NCBI GenBank assembly: GCA_937927965.1
Contig: CALEZA010000139.1
Coordinates: 1-13,508 of the forward strand
Direction: 5' to 3'
DNA length: 13,508 nt
Source of the DNA: an uncultured Candidatus Planktophila sp.
GTDB taxonomy: Bacteria > Actinomycetota > Actinomycetes > Nanopelagicales > Nanopelagicaceae
A model generated the notes under the pieces. It was not told where the DNA came from, did not search any database, and saw only the letters and a program-made list of their open reading frames with translations. This document shows positions 1 through 7,073 of the stretch, piece after piece (the first letter of the stretch is position 1; every line of letters starts with the position of its first letter). The position numbers and the translations under genes are program-made.

Positions 1-1075
1 CCTTCATTAGTGCATCTGCAAGAACTAAACGACCCTCTGCATCAGGGTTGAGAACTTCAACTGTTTTTCCACCGAAGATTGTGATGATGTCACTAGGACG
101 AGTAGCTGTATCACTTGGCATGTTTTCAGCAAGAGGTGCCCAAGCATCGATTGCAACATTCAGCTTTAACTCTGCGATTGCAACGACTGCAGCGCTGACT
201 GCAGCCGCGCCACTCATATCTGACTTCATCGCTTCCATACCGAGAGCAGGCTTGAGTGCAAGTCCGCCTGTATCAAAAGTGATTCCCTTGCCGACATAGG
301 CATACTTCTTCTTCGCCTTTACTCCCTTGGGAGTGTAAGAGATAGAAAAGAGGCGTGGTGGGTTAGCAGAGCCTTGTCCCACAGCTGTAATTCCACCGAA
401 ACCCTTTGATTTCAACTGTGTATGAGAAATCGTAGAAACCTTAAGTCCGATAGATGCACCACCTGCTGCCTTCACAGCTTCTTCAATCTTTTTCGTAAAT
501 GAGTCTGGCGTGAGATGACTTGGGGGAGTATTGATAAGGTCTCTAACAAGATTGGTGTACTTGGAAATGATTTCGGCTTGGTGAGCAATTGCCTTTGCCT
601 CAGGACCGTTTACAAGTGATGTGTAAATGGTTGCACTCTTCAGAGGGCTCTTCTGGGCTGACTTTGTAGAACCTCTGAATTGATCAAAGAGATAGCTGCC
701 CAAGCCCGCACCCTCAGCGATGGCTAGAACTGCAGATGCGCTCTTGGCAGGTAGAGCAAAGGTTGCACTCGTATTTCCCGCAAGTGCTCTGGCTGCAGCA
801 CCTGCTGCACGCCGAAGAACCTCATTATCAAATGTGCTGACGGACTTACCAAGTCCTGTGAAGGCGATGAGACGAGTTGTTGTTCCTGGAACTATGAGAA
901 CTTCATCGTTCTTGCCTGAAAAGGCGAGATCGTTGAGCATAGAGATGAGGGCTTTATTCTCAAGGGCGAGATCGCCAGATTCAATCGAGAGGGACCCTTT
1001 GCCTGACTTAATCGAGACTCCAATAACGAGGACATCATCTTTAATGATTCCATCTGAGATCTTGATAGTAGACAT
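1..1075 (-). CDS. pepA: Leucyl aminopeptidase (M17 family), 3' end beyond window
   Basis: Cytosolic hexameric metallopeptidase that removes N-terminal amino acids from peptides; 358 complete codons are visible and the C-terminus lies beyond base 1. The catalytic domain is unmistakable on the minus strand: GKGITFDTGG, then LKP, MKSDMSGAA and NPDAEGRLVLADAL. All residues matching the E. coli PepA di-metal and active site are present: K263, D268, D286, D345 and E347 (metal ligands), and K275 and R349 (catalysis). The less conserved N-terminal domain takes up roughly residues 1-150. The ATG at 1075 is chosen because AAGGAG (plus 1080-1085) sits 4 nt upstream, one of only two clear Shine-Dalgarno sites in the window. 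It is divergent from gcvT with 66 bp between the starts. Function is secure at family level; physiological substrates are not known from sequence. Confidence 0.95.
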   Translation of the reverse strand, partial: MSTIKISDGIIKDDVLVIGVSIKSGKGSLSIESGDLALENKALISMLNDLAFSGKNDEVLIVPGTTTRLIAFTGLGKSVSTFDNEVLRRAAGAAARALAGNTSATFALPAKSASAVLAIAEGAGLGSYLFDQFRGSTKSAQKSPLKSATIYTSLVNGPEAKAIAHQAEIISKYTNLVRDLINTPPSHLTPDSFTKKIEEAVKAAGGASIGLKVSTISHTQLKSKGFGGITAVGQGSANPPRLFSISYTPKGVKAKKKYAYVGKGITFDTGGLALKPALGMEAMKSDMSGAAAVSAAVVAIAELKLNVAIDAWAPLAENMPSDTATRPSDIITIFGGKTVEVLNPDAEGRLVLADALMK

Positions 1076-1089
1076 GTCACTCCTTTTAG

Positions 1090-1113
1090 AAGGCGCCTGT
1101 GTTGGCGCACCTT
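1090..1113 (-). promoter_or_regulatory. Hairpin in the pepA 5' leader
   Basis: An imperfect inverted repeat (aaggcgcc at 1090-1097, ggcgcacctt at 1104-1113) gives an 8-bp stem with a 2-nt bulge and a 6-nt loop in the predicted pepA leader, ending 4 nt before the AAGGAG Shine-Dalgarno. No U-tract follows on either strand, so it is not an intrinsic terminator. A role in mRNA stability or access of ribosomes to the start is possible but unproven. Confidence 0.3.
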
Positions 1114-1125
1114 TTCAGCCTCGCA

Positions 1126-1131
1126 AGTGTA
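1126..1131 (-). promoter_or_regulatory. Candidate pepA -10 element
   Basis: Minus-strand TACACT fits TANNNT and would give a leader of about 43 nt carrying the hairpin and Shine-Dalgarno. It overlaps the gcvT -10 candidate by two bases on the opposite strand. No convincing -35 is seen. Confidence 0.35.
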
Positions 1132-1135
1132 AGTT
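1130..1135 (+). promoter_or_regulatory. Candidate leaderless -10 of gcvT
   Basis: TAAGTT followed by 6 nt and then the GTG start. There is no Shine-Dalgarno before this start, so transcription beginning at or beside the GTG (leaderless mRNA) is the simplest reading. The same spacing recurs at most other starts in the window. Confidence 0.45.
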
Positions 1136-1141
1136 GTCTTT

Positions 1142-2227
1142 GTGAAAAACTCACCATTGCACCAGAAGCATATTGACTTGAACGCGAAGATGGCCGATTT
1201 CGGTGGCTGGCTGATGCCCATCGAATATCCAGGTGCAGGCGTACTGGCAGAGCACACTGCTGTGCGAGAGCGGGTCGGACTTTTTGATGTCTCTCATCTC
1301 GGCAAGGCGAGCGTAAAAGGCTCTGGGGCTCTCGACTTCCTCAATACTCAGGTCACCAATGACCTCAATCGAATTTCTGATTCACAAGCGCAATACACAA
1401 TGCTCTGTGACGACAAAGGTGGAGTCATTGATGACCTCATTGTTTATCGCAATAGTGCAGATGATCTCTTCCTTATTCCCAATGCTTCAAATACAGGTGA
1501 AGTCGTTCAAGTGATTGCATCTGCGGCACCGTCCTCAATTGATGTAACCAACCTTCATGAGAAATATGCAGTCTTAGCTCTTCAAGGTCCCAAGGCATTT
1601 GCCGTCATTGAATCCCTGGGTGTAACTCCAACGATGGATTACATGGCTTTTGCTCATGTTGAAATCGCAGGGTGCGATGTGATTCTTTGCCGCACTGGCT
1701 ACACAGGTGAACACGGTTATGAACTTGTTCCTAGCTGGGAGGATGCATCTTGTGTGTGGGATGCACTTGTTGAGGCGATGAAGCCATTTGAAGGGTTGAT
1801 CTGTGGTCTTGGTGCTCGTGACACGCTTCGAACAGAGATGGGCTATCCACTTCATGGACATGAACTATCTCTAGAAATCTCTCCAATTCAAGCTAATGCC
1901 AACTGGGCTGTGGGATGGAGAAAGGAAACTTTCAGAGGTTCAGAAATTCTCCGCAAAGAAAGAGAGGCTGGTCCTCACCGAATTCTTAAAGGACTTCAAG
2001 CTACAGACCGCGGAATTCCTCGAGCAGGAATGGATGTCAAGGTTGGTGATCGAGTTATCGGAACGATCACAAGTGGAACATTCTCACCATCTCTCAAAAA
2101 AGGTATTGCTCTGGCGCTGTTGGAGCCTTCATTGCAAACGGGAGATCAGGTCGTTGTTGATGTGCGTGGACGCGAATCAATCTGCGTCATTGTGGAGGTG
2201 CCGATGGTTCCTTCACGCGTTCGTTAA
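1142..2227 (+). CDS. gcvT: Glycine cleavage system T protein (aminomethyltransferase)
   Basis: T protein of the glycine cleavage complex. It takes the aminomethyl group from lipoylated GcvH and passes the one-carbon unit to tetrahydrofolate, releasing ammonia. The 361 residues align along the whole length with E. coli GcvT as I recall it: N-terminal DFGGWLMPIEY and FDVSHL, the GGVIDDLIVYR segment holding the conserved catalytic Asp (about residues 97-98), TGYTGEHGYE, GLGARDTLR, and C-terminal ITSGTFSPSL. The start is GTG at 1142; it lacks a Shine-Dalgarno and fits a leaderless start. gcvH and gcvP are not in the window, so the gene stands alone here. Its last 15 nt overlap the 3' end of the convergent S-component gene. 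Its position beside a B12-uptake operon may be coincidental. Confidence 0.95.
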   Translation: MKNSPLHQKHIDLNAKMADFGGWLMPIEYPGAGVLAEHTAVRERVGLFDVSHLGKASVKGSGALDFLNTQVTNDLNRISDSQAQYTMLCDDKGGVIDDLIVYRNSADDLFLIPNASNTGEVVQVIASAAPSSIDVTNLHEKYAVLALQGPKAFAVIESLGVTPTMDYMAFAHVEIAGCDVILCRTGYTGEHGYELVPSWEDASCVWDALVEAMKPFEGLICGLGARDTLRTEMGYPLHGHELSLEISPIQANANWAVGWRKETFRGSEILRKEREAGPHRILKGLQATDRGIPRAGMDVKVGDRVIGTITSGTFSPSLKKGIALALLEPSLQTGDQVVVDVRGRESICVIVEVPMVPSRVR

Positions 2228-2980
2228 AGAACGAAACTCGGCTTCTGTTAGAAAAGCTGCTTTCTGTCTAGCTCTGCGCAGTGCCTTGAGGATAGGCGTG
2301 CCTGTTGCGATGATGAGAGTCGCCGTGAGAATCGCTCTTGGCACATCCCATGCAAGTGCTGAAAGAAAATGATAAGAGATAAAATTAGAGAGGTTCTCGG
2401 AAATTGGAGCACCTGGAATATAAGAAAGCTGCGTTCCTCGCCCCAAAGTCCATGGCCAGAATTGAAGATCCATGAGTATTCCAAATAGCCCACTTGCAAC
2501 AATGCCGTATAGAGCAAGCAACGCTATTTCAATACGACCCCTAACTTTCTGAGGGATGACAATCACTCCAAAACCAATCAAAGCAGCTGCAAACACTTGG
2601 TAACTCAACCAAGGACCAATACCGCCCGTGAGAAGTGCTGATAGAGAAAGACTCATGGCACCCAAGAGGAATCCGAAAGTCGGACCCATAGCGCGAGAAG
2701 CCAAAATAAGCGCAAACCACATTGGCTCAATTCCTATTGCCCCAATACCCAAGGGACGAATTGCTGCAATGAGTGCCGTAAGAATTCCTAAGAATGCAAT
2801 GTTCTTAGAATCTAATTCACCGCGTGAAAAAAGCAGAACTACTAAACCCACCAATACAGGTGTTGCTGCAAGGAAGAACCAGCTAGCAAAGTCAGCACAG
2901 CTCTCATTCTGAGCGAAAAATGGCCAGAAGAATCCAAGGAAACTGGCAGTTATCAATACTGAAAGAAGGAACTTCTTCAT
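2213..2980 (-). CDS. ECF transporter S component (substrate-binding membrane subunit), probably corrinoid-specific
   Basis: Membrane subunit that binds the vitamin and toggles in the membrane when driven by EcfT and the ATPases. The 255 residues are strongly hydrophobic, with about six to eight membrane segments (roughly 3-20, 35-52, 61-75, 86-98, 103-121, 125-143, 152-172 and 200-228). The block RPLGIGAIGIEPMW followed by SALLTGGIGPWL (about 75-125) is characteristic of the S components found with SCO2322-type operons in actinobacteria. I chose the ATG at 2980 because it overlaps the ATPase stop as ATGA, indicating translational coupling; an in-frame upstream start at 3022 would lie inside the ATPase gene and add hydrophilic residues. 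Specificity for B12 or a precursor is inferred from the upstream cobalamin riboswitch. The 3' end overlaps gcvT by 15 nt. Confidence 0.85.
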   Translation of the reverse strand: MKKFLLSVLITASFLGFFWPFFAQNESCADFASWFFLAATPVLVGLVVLLFSRGELDSKNIAFLGILTALIAAIRPLGIGAIGIEPMWFALILASRAMGPTFGFLLGAMSLSLSALLTGGIGPWLSYQVFAAALIGFGVIVIPQKVRGRIEIALLALYGIVASGLFGILMDLQFWPWTLGRGTQLSYIPGAPISENLSNFISYHFLSALAWDVPRAILTATLIIATGTPILKALRRARQKAAFLTEAEFRSLTNA

Positions 2981-4506
2981 TCCTGACTCGCAGCCTGCAT
3001 CACATGATCTACTGTCAACCATCGGCGTGGAGACATCACCTTGGCAACCTGAGGGGCAAAGGCGGGTGAAGCTAAGAGAACATCAATAGTTGCACCATCT
3101 GCGACGATATCTCCGTCTGCAATAAATATCGTTCTATCTGCAACATCTGCAACTAACTCAACATCATGTGTGGCCATAAGGATGGCTGTGCCAGCAGATG
3201 CCAGATCTCGAAGCTGTGAGGCAAGAAGAGATTTAGCTTGATAATCCAGGCCGCGAGTAGGCTCATCGAGAATCAGAATTTTCGGGTTGGCAACCAAGAC
3301 AATACTGAGAACCAATGCGAGTCGCTCACCTTCAGAGAGGTCTCTAGGGTGGGTCTTCGGTGCGATTGTGGGCAGCGTCTTAGTCAGAAGTGAGAGAGTA
3401 GAACCTTGGGGAAGTTGATTATCCCTATCTGCTTGTTCGCACTCTTCTTCAACAGATGAGTGATAGAGAAGGTCATTTGGCTCCTGTGGAACATAACCAC
3501 AGCCAGGTGCAATTTCTAAGAAGGATTTGATCAGCGTACTTTTACCAGCACCATTGCGCCCCATGAGTGCTGCAACATGACCGTAGTGCAGATCAAGGCT
3601 TACTTTGTTAAGAGCAACTTTTTCACCATAGTTCACGCTCTTCTCAACGAGTGAGAGAGCAATAGAACCTCGAGGCTTCTGCTCTGGTTCGTAGTCAGGA
3701 AGAGAAGAACGCAATTCCTCTGTCTGTCGTCTCACCTCACGGGTACTCATGCCCACTTCTGGAAGTGAGAGCGCTCGAGAGAGTCGGACTATTGGAGGAA
3801 CCAGTTCTGTTTGCATGAGCATCTCAGAAGGCGAACCAATGGCTGTGCGCCCATCTTCTTCAATGAGAAGGATGCGATCGACATATCCAATAACTCGCTC
3901 TAATCGATGCTCAGCAAGAAGCACAGTCACGCTGAGATCGTGTACCAAGCGATGGAGAAGAGCGAAAATTTCTTCAGCTGCAATTGGGTCGAGTGCGCTT
4001 GTGGGTTCATCAAGAAGGAGAACTTTGGGATGCATTACCAAGGCAGATGCAATCGCAACCCTTTGCTGCTCGCCGCCGCTCAAAGTGGCAATAGTTCGGT
4101 CTCGCAGCTGAGTCAGACCTACTTGATCGAGAACTTCTTCCACGCGTTTTCTCATCACATCGGGGGAGTAATTAAGCGACTCCATACCAAATGCAATCTC
4201 TTCCTCAACGGTGTCTGCCACAAATGAGTCGATTGGATTTTGTCCCACAATGCCAACAACACCAGCTAATTCACCAGGACGGAGGGTGCGCGTGGAATTA
4301 CCGGCAACAGTAATTTCTCCAGCAAGGATTCCTCCTGTGTGATGAGGAACGAGTCCATTGACTAAGCGCAGAAGAGAAGACTTGCCCGCCCCAGTGTGGC
4401 CCATCACGAGAACCATCTCTCCTTCTTCTATCTGAAAAGAGAGATCTTCAATGACGGTAGTAGTGGAGTGTGGGTAGATAAGCGAGACCCGTGAAAAAGT
4501 AATCAT
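2977..4506 (-). CDS. Fused ECF ATPase (two ABC domains in one chain)
   Basis: Cytoplasmic energy module of the importer, with both ABC ATPases (EcfA and EcfA' equivalents) in one 509-residue chain. Domain 1: Walker A GHTGAGKS (36-43), Q-loop Q89, signature LSGGE (142-146), Walker B with catalytic E167, switch H200. A linker of about residues 240-285 follows. Domain 2: Walker A GRNGAGKS (316-323), Q341, signature LSEGE (390-394), E415, H447. All ATPase residues are intact in both halves. Domain 2 is unusually compact: 19 residues separate the Walker A Lys from the Q-loop Gln, against 47 in domain 1, so much of the antiparallel beta subdomain is missing. Both ends are coupled by 4-nt ATGA overlaps, with EcfT upstream and the S component downstream. 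A fused ATPase next to its own S and T genes indicates a dedicated group I ECF system. Confidence 0.93.
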   Translation of the reverse strand: MITFSRVSLIYPHSTTTVIEDLSFQIEEGEMVLVMGHTGAGKSSLLRLVNGLVPHHTGGILAGEITVAGNSTRTLRPGELAGVVGIVGQNPIDSFVADTVEEEIAFGMESLNYSPDVMRKRVEEVLDQVGLTQLRDRTIATLSGGEQQRVAIASALVMHPKVLLLDEPTSALDPIAAEEIFALLHRLVHDLSVTVLLAEHRLERVIGYVDRILLIEEDGRTAIGSPSEMLMQTELVPPIVRLSRALSLPEVGMSTREVRRQTEELRSSLPDYEPEQKPRGSIALSLVEKSVNYGEKVALNKVSLDLHYGHVAALMGRNGAGKSTLIKSFLEIAPGCGYVPQEPNDLLYHSSVEEECEQADRDNQLPQGSTLSLLTKTLPTIAPKTHPRDLSEGERLALVLSIVLVANPKILILDEPTRGLDYQAKSLLASQLRDLASAGTAILMATHDVELVADVADRTIFIADGDIVADGATIDVLLASPAFAPQVAKVMSPRRWLTVDHVMQAASQE

Positions 4507-5252
4507 AGAAGCACCATCACAAGTGCAATTCCAAAGCCTGTTCCAATTACCGAAAGATCAAGTGCTTCGAAAGCTATAGGGCGATATCTGCTGGTCCTCT
4601 TTGAGATTCCAAATCCTCTAGATTCCATTGACTCTGCAAGAGAAACCGCACGAGTCAGGCTCTCTTCAAGCAATGGAATACCAACTGAAAGAGTTGAAGG
4701 CTTTCTGCCACTACGAAGATATTGAGCCCTCTTGATGCGTTGGATGCTTGTGATTAATTGGGGAAATACAGATGTGGCAATTACCAGAGTCGTTCCCAAT
4801 TGATGGATAAATGTGGGAAGGGTGCGAAGCAATTTCTTCGGACTTGTCACAGAGTTGGCTGTGCCAAAGATGATGATGACAGTGGCAATAATTAAGCCCT
4901 CACTGAGAGCCGACTCTAAGCGTTCGAGTGTTACTGGCCCACCTATGCGAATTCCAGGAAGCCACGATGGCAGATGGATGCGGGGGAGAGTGAAGACTTC
5001 GGTGCCTGGTCGAGGAACGCCAATCACAATACCTGTGATCAGGCGAATGATTAGGAGATAGAGGGCCGCAATAATCGACCAACGAAAACTTGAACCCCAA
5101 GGACCGCTTTCTTTTCTCGCAAGAACGATGAAGGCAGATATGGCAATAGCAGCTAAGGCTGTCTGGGAGTTATCTGATGCGATAACCCCCACTGCAAGAG
5201 CTGTAAAGAAGCCCCACATTGTCAGTGGGTGCAACTTTCTCTTCATTGCCAT
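4503..5252 (-). CDS. ECF transporter T component (EcfT-like permease)
   Basis: Transmembrane scaffold that couples ATP hydrolysis to movement of the S component. It has 249 residues with membrane segments near 13-45, 58-79, 118-133, 152-168 and 232-248. The cytoplasmic coupling helices carry the two short Arg-containing motifs of EcfT, here RAQYLRSG (175-182) and AESMESRGFG (206-215), which dock into the grooves of the two ATPases. The gene starts 14 nt after the secreted-protein gene and overlaps the ATPase start by ATGA. Two ATGs (5252 and 5246) are possible starts; neither has a strong Shine-Dalgarno, and the first is used. It is likely co-transcribed from the riboswitch-controlled promoter. 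Confidence 0.9.
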   Translation of the reverse strand: MAMKRKLHPLTMWGFFTALAVGVIASDNSQTALAAIAISAFIVLARKESGPWGSSFRWSIIAALYLLIIRLITGIVIGVPRPGTEVFTLPRIHLPSWLPGIRIGGPVTLERLESALSEGLIIATVIIIFGTANSVTSPKKLLRTLPTFIHQLGTTLVIATSVFPQLITSIQRIKRAQYLRSGRKPSTLSVGIPLLEESLTRAVSLAESMESRGFGISKRTSRYRPIAFEALDLSVIGTGFGIALVMVLL

Positions 5253-5266
5253 ATCTGCTTTATCGA

Positions 5267-5797
5267 CTACTTCTTCAGCAAGGCTGCAGGGGTTGCTATC
5301 TCAGCACCGCACTCTTTAGCTGGATAGCGGTTGATTCCACAGATGAAGCCAGAATCCGCTAGACGCAACTTCACAACTTGAGCCAACACATCGATTCCTT
5401 GTGACTCTTTAGCAGTGACAACACACTTCACAATAGTCTTTGCAACCTTTTCACCTTTAGGTGCGATTGCCTGGTTTCCAAAATCAATTACCAAGCCGAT
5501 TCTCTTGGTTCCTGGGATTGCCTTTGTCTTTCCACAAATTTGGGAGAAGGACGGCTTAACAGAAGGAGGGGTTGATGGAAGATCATCGTTACTGAAAGTG
5601 AAGATCCAGCCTTCGACCGAGCCATCTGCGATATCAACAGTTGGCCCCGTCATTGCAGCAACCCACTTGGTGGTGTTAGCCGCCGATTGGTAGTAACCCC
5701 AATAGCGATAGCCTTTGGAAGCAGCTTGTGCACTAGGGAGAATTGATGTTGATAGAAGCGCTGCGATAACTAGCGCTAGCGTTGAAACTTTTTTCAT
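5267..5797 (-). CDS. Secreted SCO2322-family protein, first gene of the riboswitch/ECF operon
   Basis: This 176-residue protein matches the actinobacterial SCO2322 family, which has no known biochemical function. It has a clear Sec signal peptide: Lys at 2-3, a hydrophobic core to about residue 20, and predicted cleavage after AQA (about residue 25). No lipobox Cys is present. The mature part opens with GYRYWGYY, contains a DGSVEGW motif (about residues 59-65) and an IGLVIDFG strand, and has four Cys (SQICG, VKCVV, FICG, KECG) that could form two disulfides. Unlike longer relatives I recall, it has no C-terminal membrane anchor, so it is probably released or held by protein contacts. AGGAG lies 8 nt before the ATG, a real Shine-Dalgarno, as expected for a gene read from a long riboswitch leader. 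Being promoter-proximal in the operon suggests a role in capturing or presenting the corrinoid; that is inference. Confidence 0.85.
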   Translation of the reverse strand: MKKVSTLALVIAALLSTSILPSAQAASKGYRYWGYYQSAANTTKWVAAMTGPTVDIADGSVEGWIFTFSNDDLPSTPPSVKPSFSQICGKTKAIPGTKRIGLVIDFGNQAIAPKGEKVAKTIVKCVVTAKESQGIDVLAQVVKLRLADSGFICGINRYPAKECGAEIATPAALLKK

Positions 5798-5870
5798 TCT
5801 GGAGCTCCTAGGAAATAAAGAGTCTCACAGGGGTAGATAGCGAAAGACAAATAACTGCCTGATGCGACTA

Positions 5871-5893
5871 CACCCCGCAAACCTCGGCGGGTG
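5871..5893 (-). promoter_or_regulatory. Expression-platform hairpin downstream of the B12 aptamer
   Basis: On the minus strand cacccgc and gcggggtg pair (one bulged G) around an 8-nt loop. It lies between the aptamer and the Shine-Dalgarno of the secreted-protein gene, where a switching helix is expected. No U-run follows, which argues against an intrinsic terminator and for control of translation or a loop-loop contact. Confidence 0.5.
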
Positions 5894-5899
5894 GATGTC

Positions 5900-6030
5900 A
5901 AGAAGAGAGAGGCAGGTAATCCGACTTAAGCGCAGTGCGCTCTTACGGTTGCGGGTCAGCGTCGGAATTGCACCGAACTTCCCCTGCCAGACTCCGATAT
6001 TAACTTGTGAGCGAACCAAACCATAAGAAG
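5900..6030 (-). promoter_or_regulatory. Cobalamin riboswitch aptamer
   Basis: Adenosyl- or aquo-cobalamin-sensing RNA leader. The minus strand carries the class hallmarks in order: GTTAATA near the 5' side, a GGCAGG arm, GGGAA, GGTGCAATTCC, GCTGACCCGCAACCGTAA (complement of 5943-5960), a short variable hairpin, and the B12 box AGTCGGATTACCTGCC (complement of 5911-5926) whose CCTGCC closes with the upstream GGCAGG. This matches the cobalamin riboswitch consensus closely; the 5' limit is approximate. The aptamer ends about 100 nt before the ATG of the secreted-protein gene. High cobalamin should switch off the whole ECF operon. A possible promoter further upstream (TATGGT, complement of 6020-6025, with a TTGATT 19 nt away) is weak. 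Confidence 0.95.
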
Positions 6031-6059
6031 TATCTGTTGGCAACAATCAACTCACCACC

Positions 6060-6065
6060 TACGAT
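6060..6065 (+). promoter_or_regulatory. Candidate leaderless -10 of the aldo/keto reductase gene
   Basis: TACGAT, then 6 nt, then ATG, with no Shine-Dalgarno. It sits on the opposite strand just upstream of the riboswitch transcript start region, so the two divergent promoters share about 50 bp. Confidence 0.45.
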
Positions 6066-6071
6066 GGCAGC

Positions 6072-7073
6072 ATGGAATATCGTCGCCTCGGCTCCTCAGG
6101 AATGTATGTATCAGAGATCGCTTATGGAAACTGGGTTACTCACGGGTCTCAGGTTGAGACTGAGGCTGCCAATAAGTGCGTAAAGGAAGCGCTCAATCAA
6201 GGCATCACAACCTTTGATACGGCAGATGTTTATGCGGGAACCAAGGCAGAGACGATTTTGGGTAAGGCACTTAAAGGTGTTCGCCGTGAATCGTATGAGC
6301 TCTTCACTAAGGTGTATTGGCCAACTGGAACAGGCAAGAATGATCGCGGCTTATCTCGCAAACACATCATGGAGTCATGTCATGCATCCCTGAAGAGATT
6401 GCAGACAGATCACATCGATCTCTATCAAGCCCACCGCTTTGATTTTGAAACTCCTCTAGAAGAGACACTCTCAGCATTCGATGATCTCATCCGCCAAGGA
6501 AAGGTTTCATACATTGGATTCTCCGAATGGAATGCAGATCAGATTAAGCAAGCTCTAGCAATTCAGGATGCTCGTGGTTATAACCGATTCATTTCAAGTC
6601 AACCTCAATATTCTGCATTGTGGAGAGTAATAGAGGCAGAGGTAATGCCTTTATCAATCAAAGAAGGAATTGGTCAGGTTGTCTGGTCGCCAATGGCTCA
6701 AGGGGTGCTGACTGGAAAATATCTCCCAGGTAAAAAGGCACCTGCGGGCTCTCGCGCTACTGATAAGAAGAGCGGAGCAGGGTTTATTAGTCGTTGGATG
6801 AGAGAAGAAGTATTAGAGGCAGTTCAAAATCTCAAGCCAATCGCAGCTGATGCAGGTTTGACGGTCGGTCAATTATCACTTGCTTGGGTATTAGCTCATC
6901 CCAATGTTTCATCAGCGATTATTGGCGCTACTAAGCCTTCACAGATCAAAGAGAATGTGAAGGCTTCAGGAGTCAAACTCTCTCTGGATCAAATCGCTGC
7001 AATCGATAAGGTGCTGGGAGAACTTCCAGAGATGGATCCCGCAAAGACAGTAAGCCCAAGCCCGCGAGCTTAG
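6072..7073 (+). CDS. Aldo/keto reductase family oxidoreductase
   Basis: NAD(P)H-dependent cytosolic carbonyl reductase with a TIM-barrel fold, 333 residues. It opens with the family's MEYRRLGSSGMYVSEIAYG. The catalytic tetrad is complete: D49 and Y54 in FDTADVY, K80 in TKVYW, H121 in YQAHRFD. The cofactor pocket is visible as SPMAQGVLTGKY (about 206-217) and as IIGATKPSQIKEN near residue 285, typical of NADP(H)-binding members. Overall it resembles the potassium-channel-beta-like/YghZ-type subgroup, though it keeps His where channel-beta subunits have Asn. The substrate cannot be deduced. The gene is monocistronic, divergent from the B12 operon, and overlaps the convergent DUF3043 gene by 4 nt. 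An ATG at 6064 is out of frame. Confidence 0.92.
   Translation: MEYRRLGSSGMYVSEIAYGNWVTHGSQVETEAANKCVKEALNQGITTFDTADVYAGTKAETILGKALKGVRRESYELFTKVYWPTGTGKNDRGLSRKHIMESCHASLKRLQTDHIDLYQAHRFDFETPLEETLSAFDDLIRQGKVSYIGFSEWNADQIKQALAIQDARGYNRFISSQPQYSALWRVIEAEVMPLSIKEGIGQVVWSPMAQGVLTGKYLPGKKAPAGSRATDKKSGAGFISRWMREEVLEAVQNLKPIAADAGLTVGQLSLAWVLAHPNVSSAIIGATKPSQIKENVKASGVKLSLDQIAAIDKVLGELPEMDPAKTVSPSPRA

Noticed and set aside
720..1145. Open frame on the plus strand opposite pepA
   Set aside because: It lies antisense to the conserved pepA coding region, resembles no family and has no start signal.
1896..2372. Open frame across the gcvT/S-component junction
   Set aside because: It is out of frame within gcvT and antisense to the S component, both of which have clear family matches.
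2978..3022. Longer N-terminus for the S component (start at 3022)
   Set aside because: It would add a hydrophilic stretch inside the ATPase gene; the ATGA overlap at 2980 is the standard coupled start and leads directly into a membrane helix.
5871..5893. Intrinsic terminator after the riboswitch
   Set aside because: The hairpin is good but no run of U follows it on the minus strand.
5825..6046. A 73-codon minus-strand open frame upstream of the secreted-protein gene
   Set aside because: It coincides with the cobalamin riboswitch, whose conserved RNA motifs explain the sequence; the translation is low-complexity and matches nothing.
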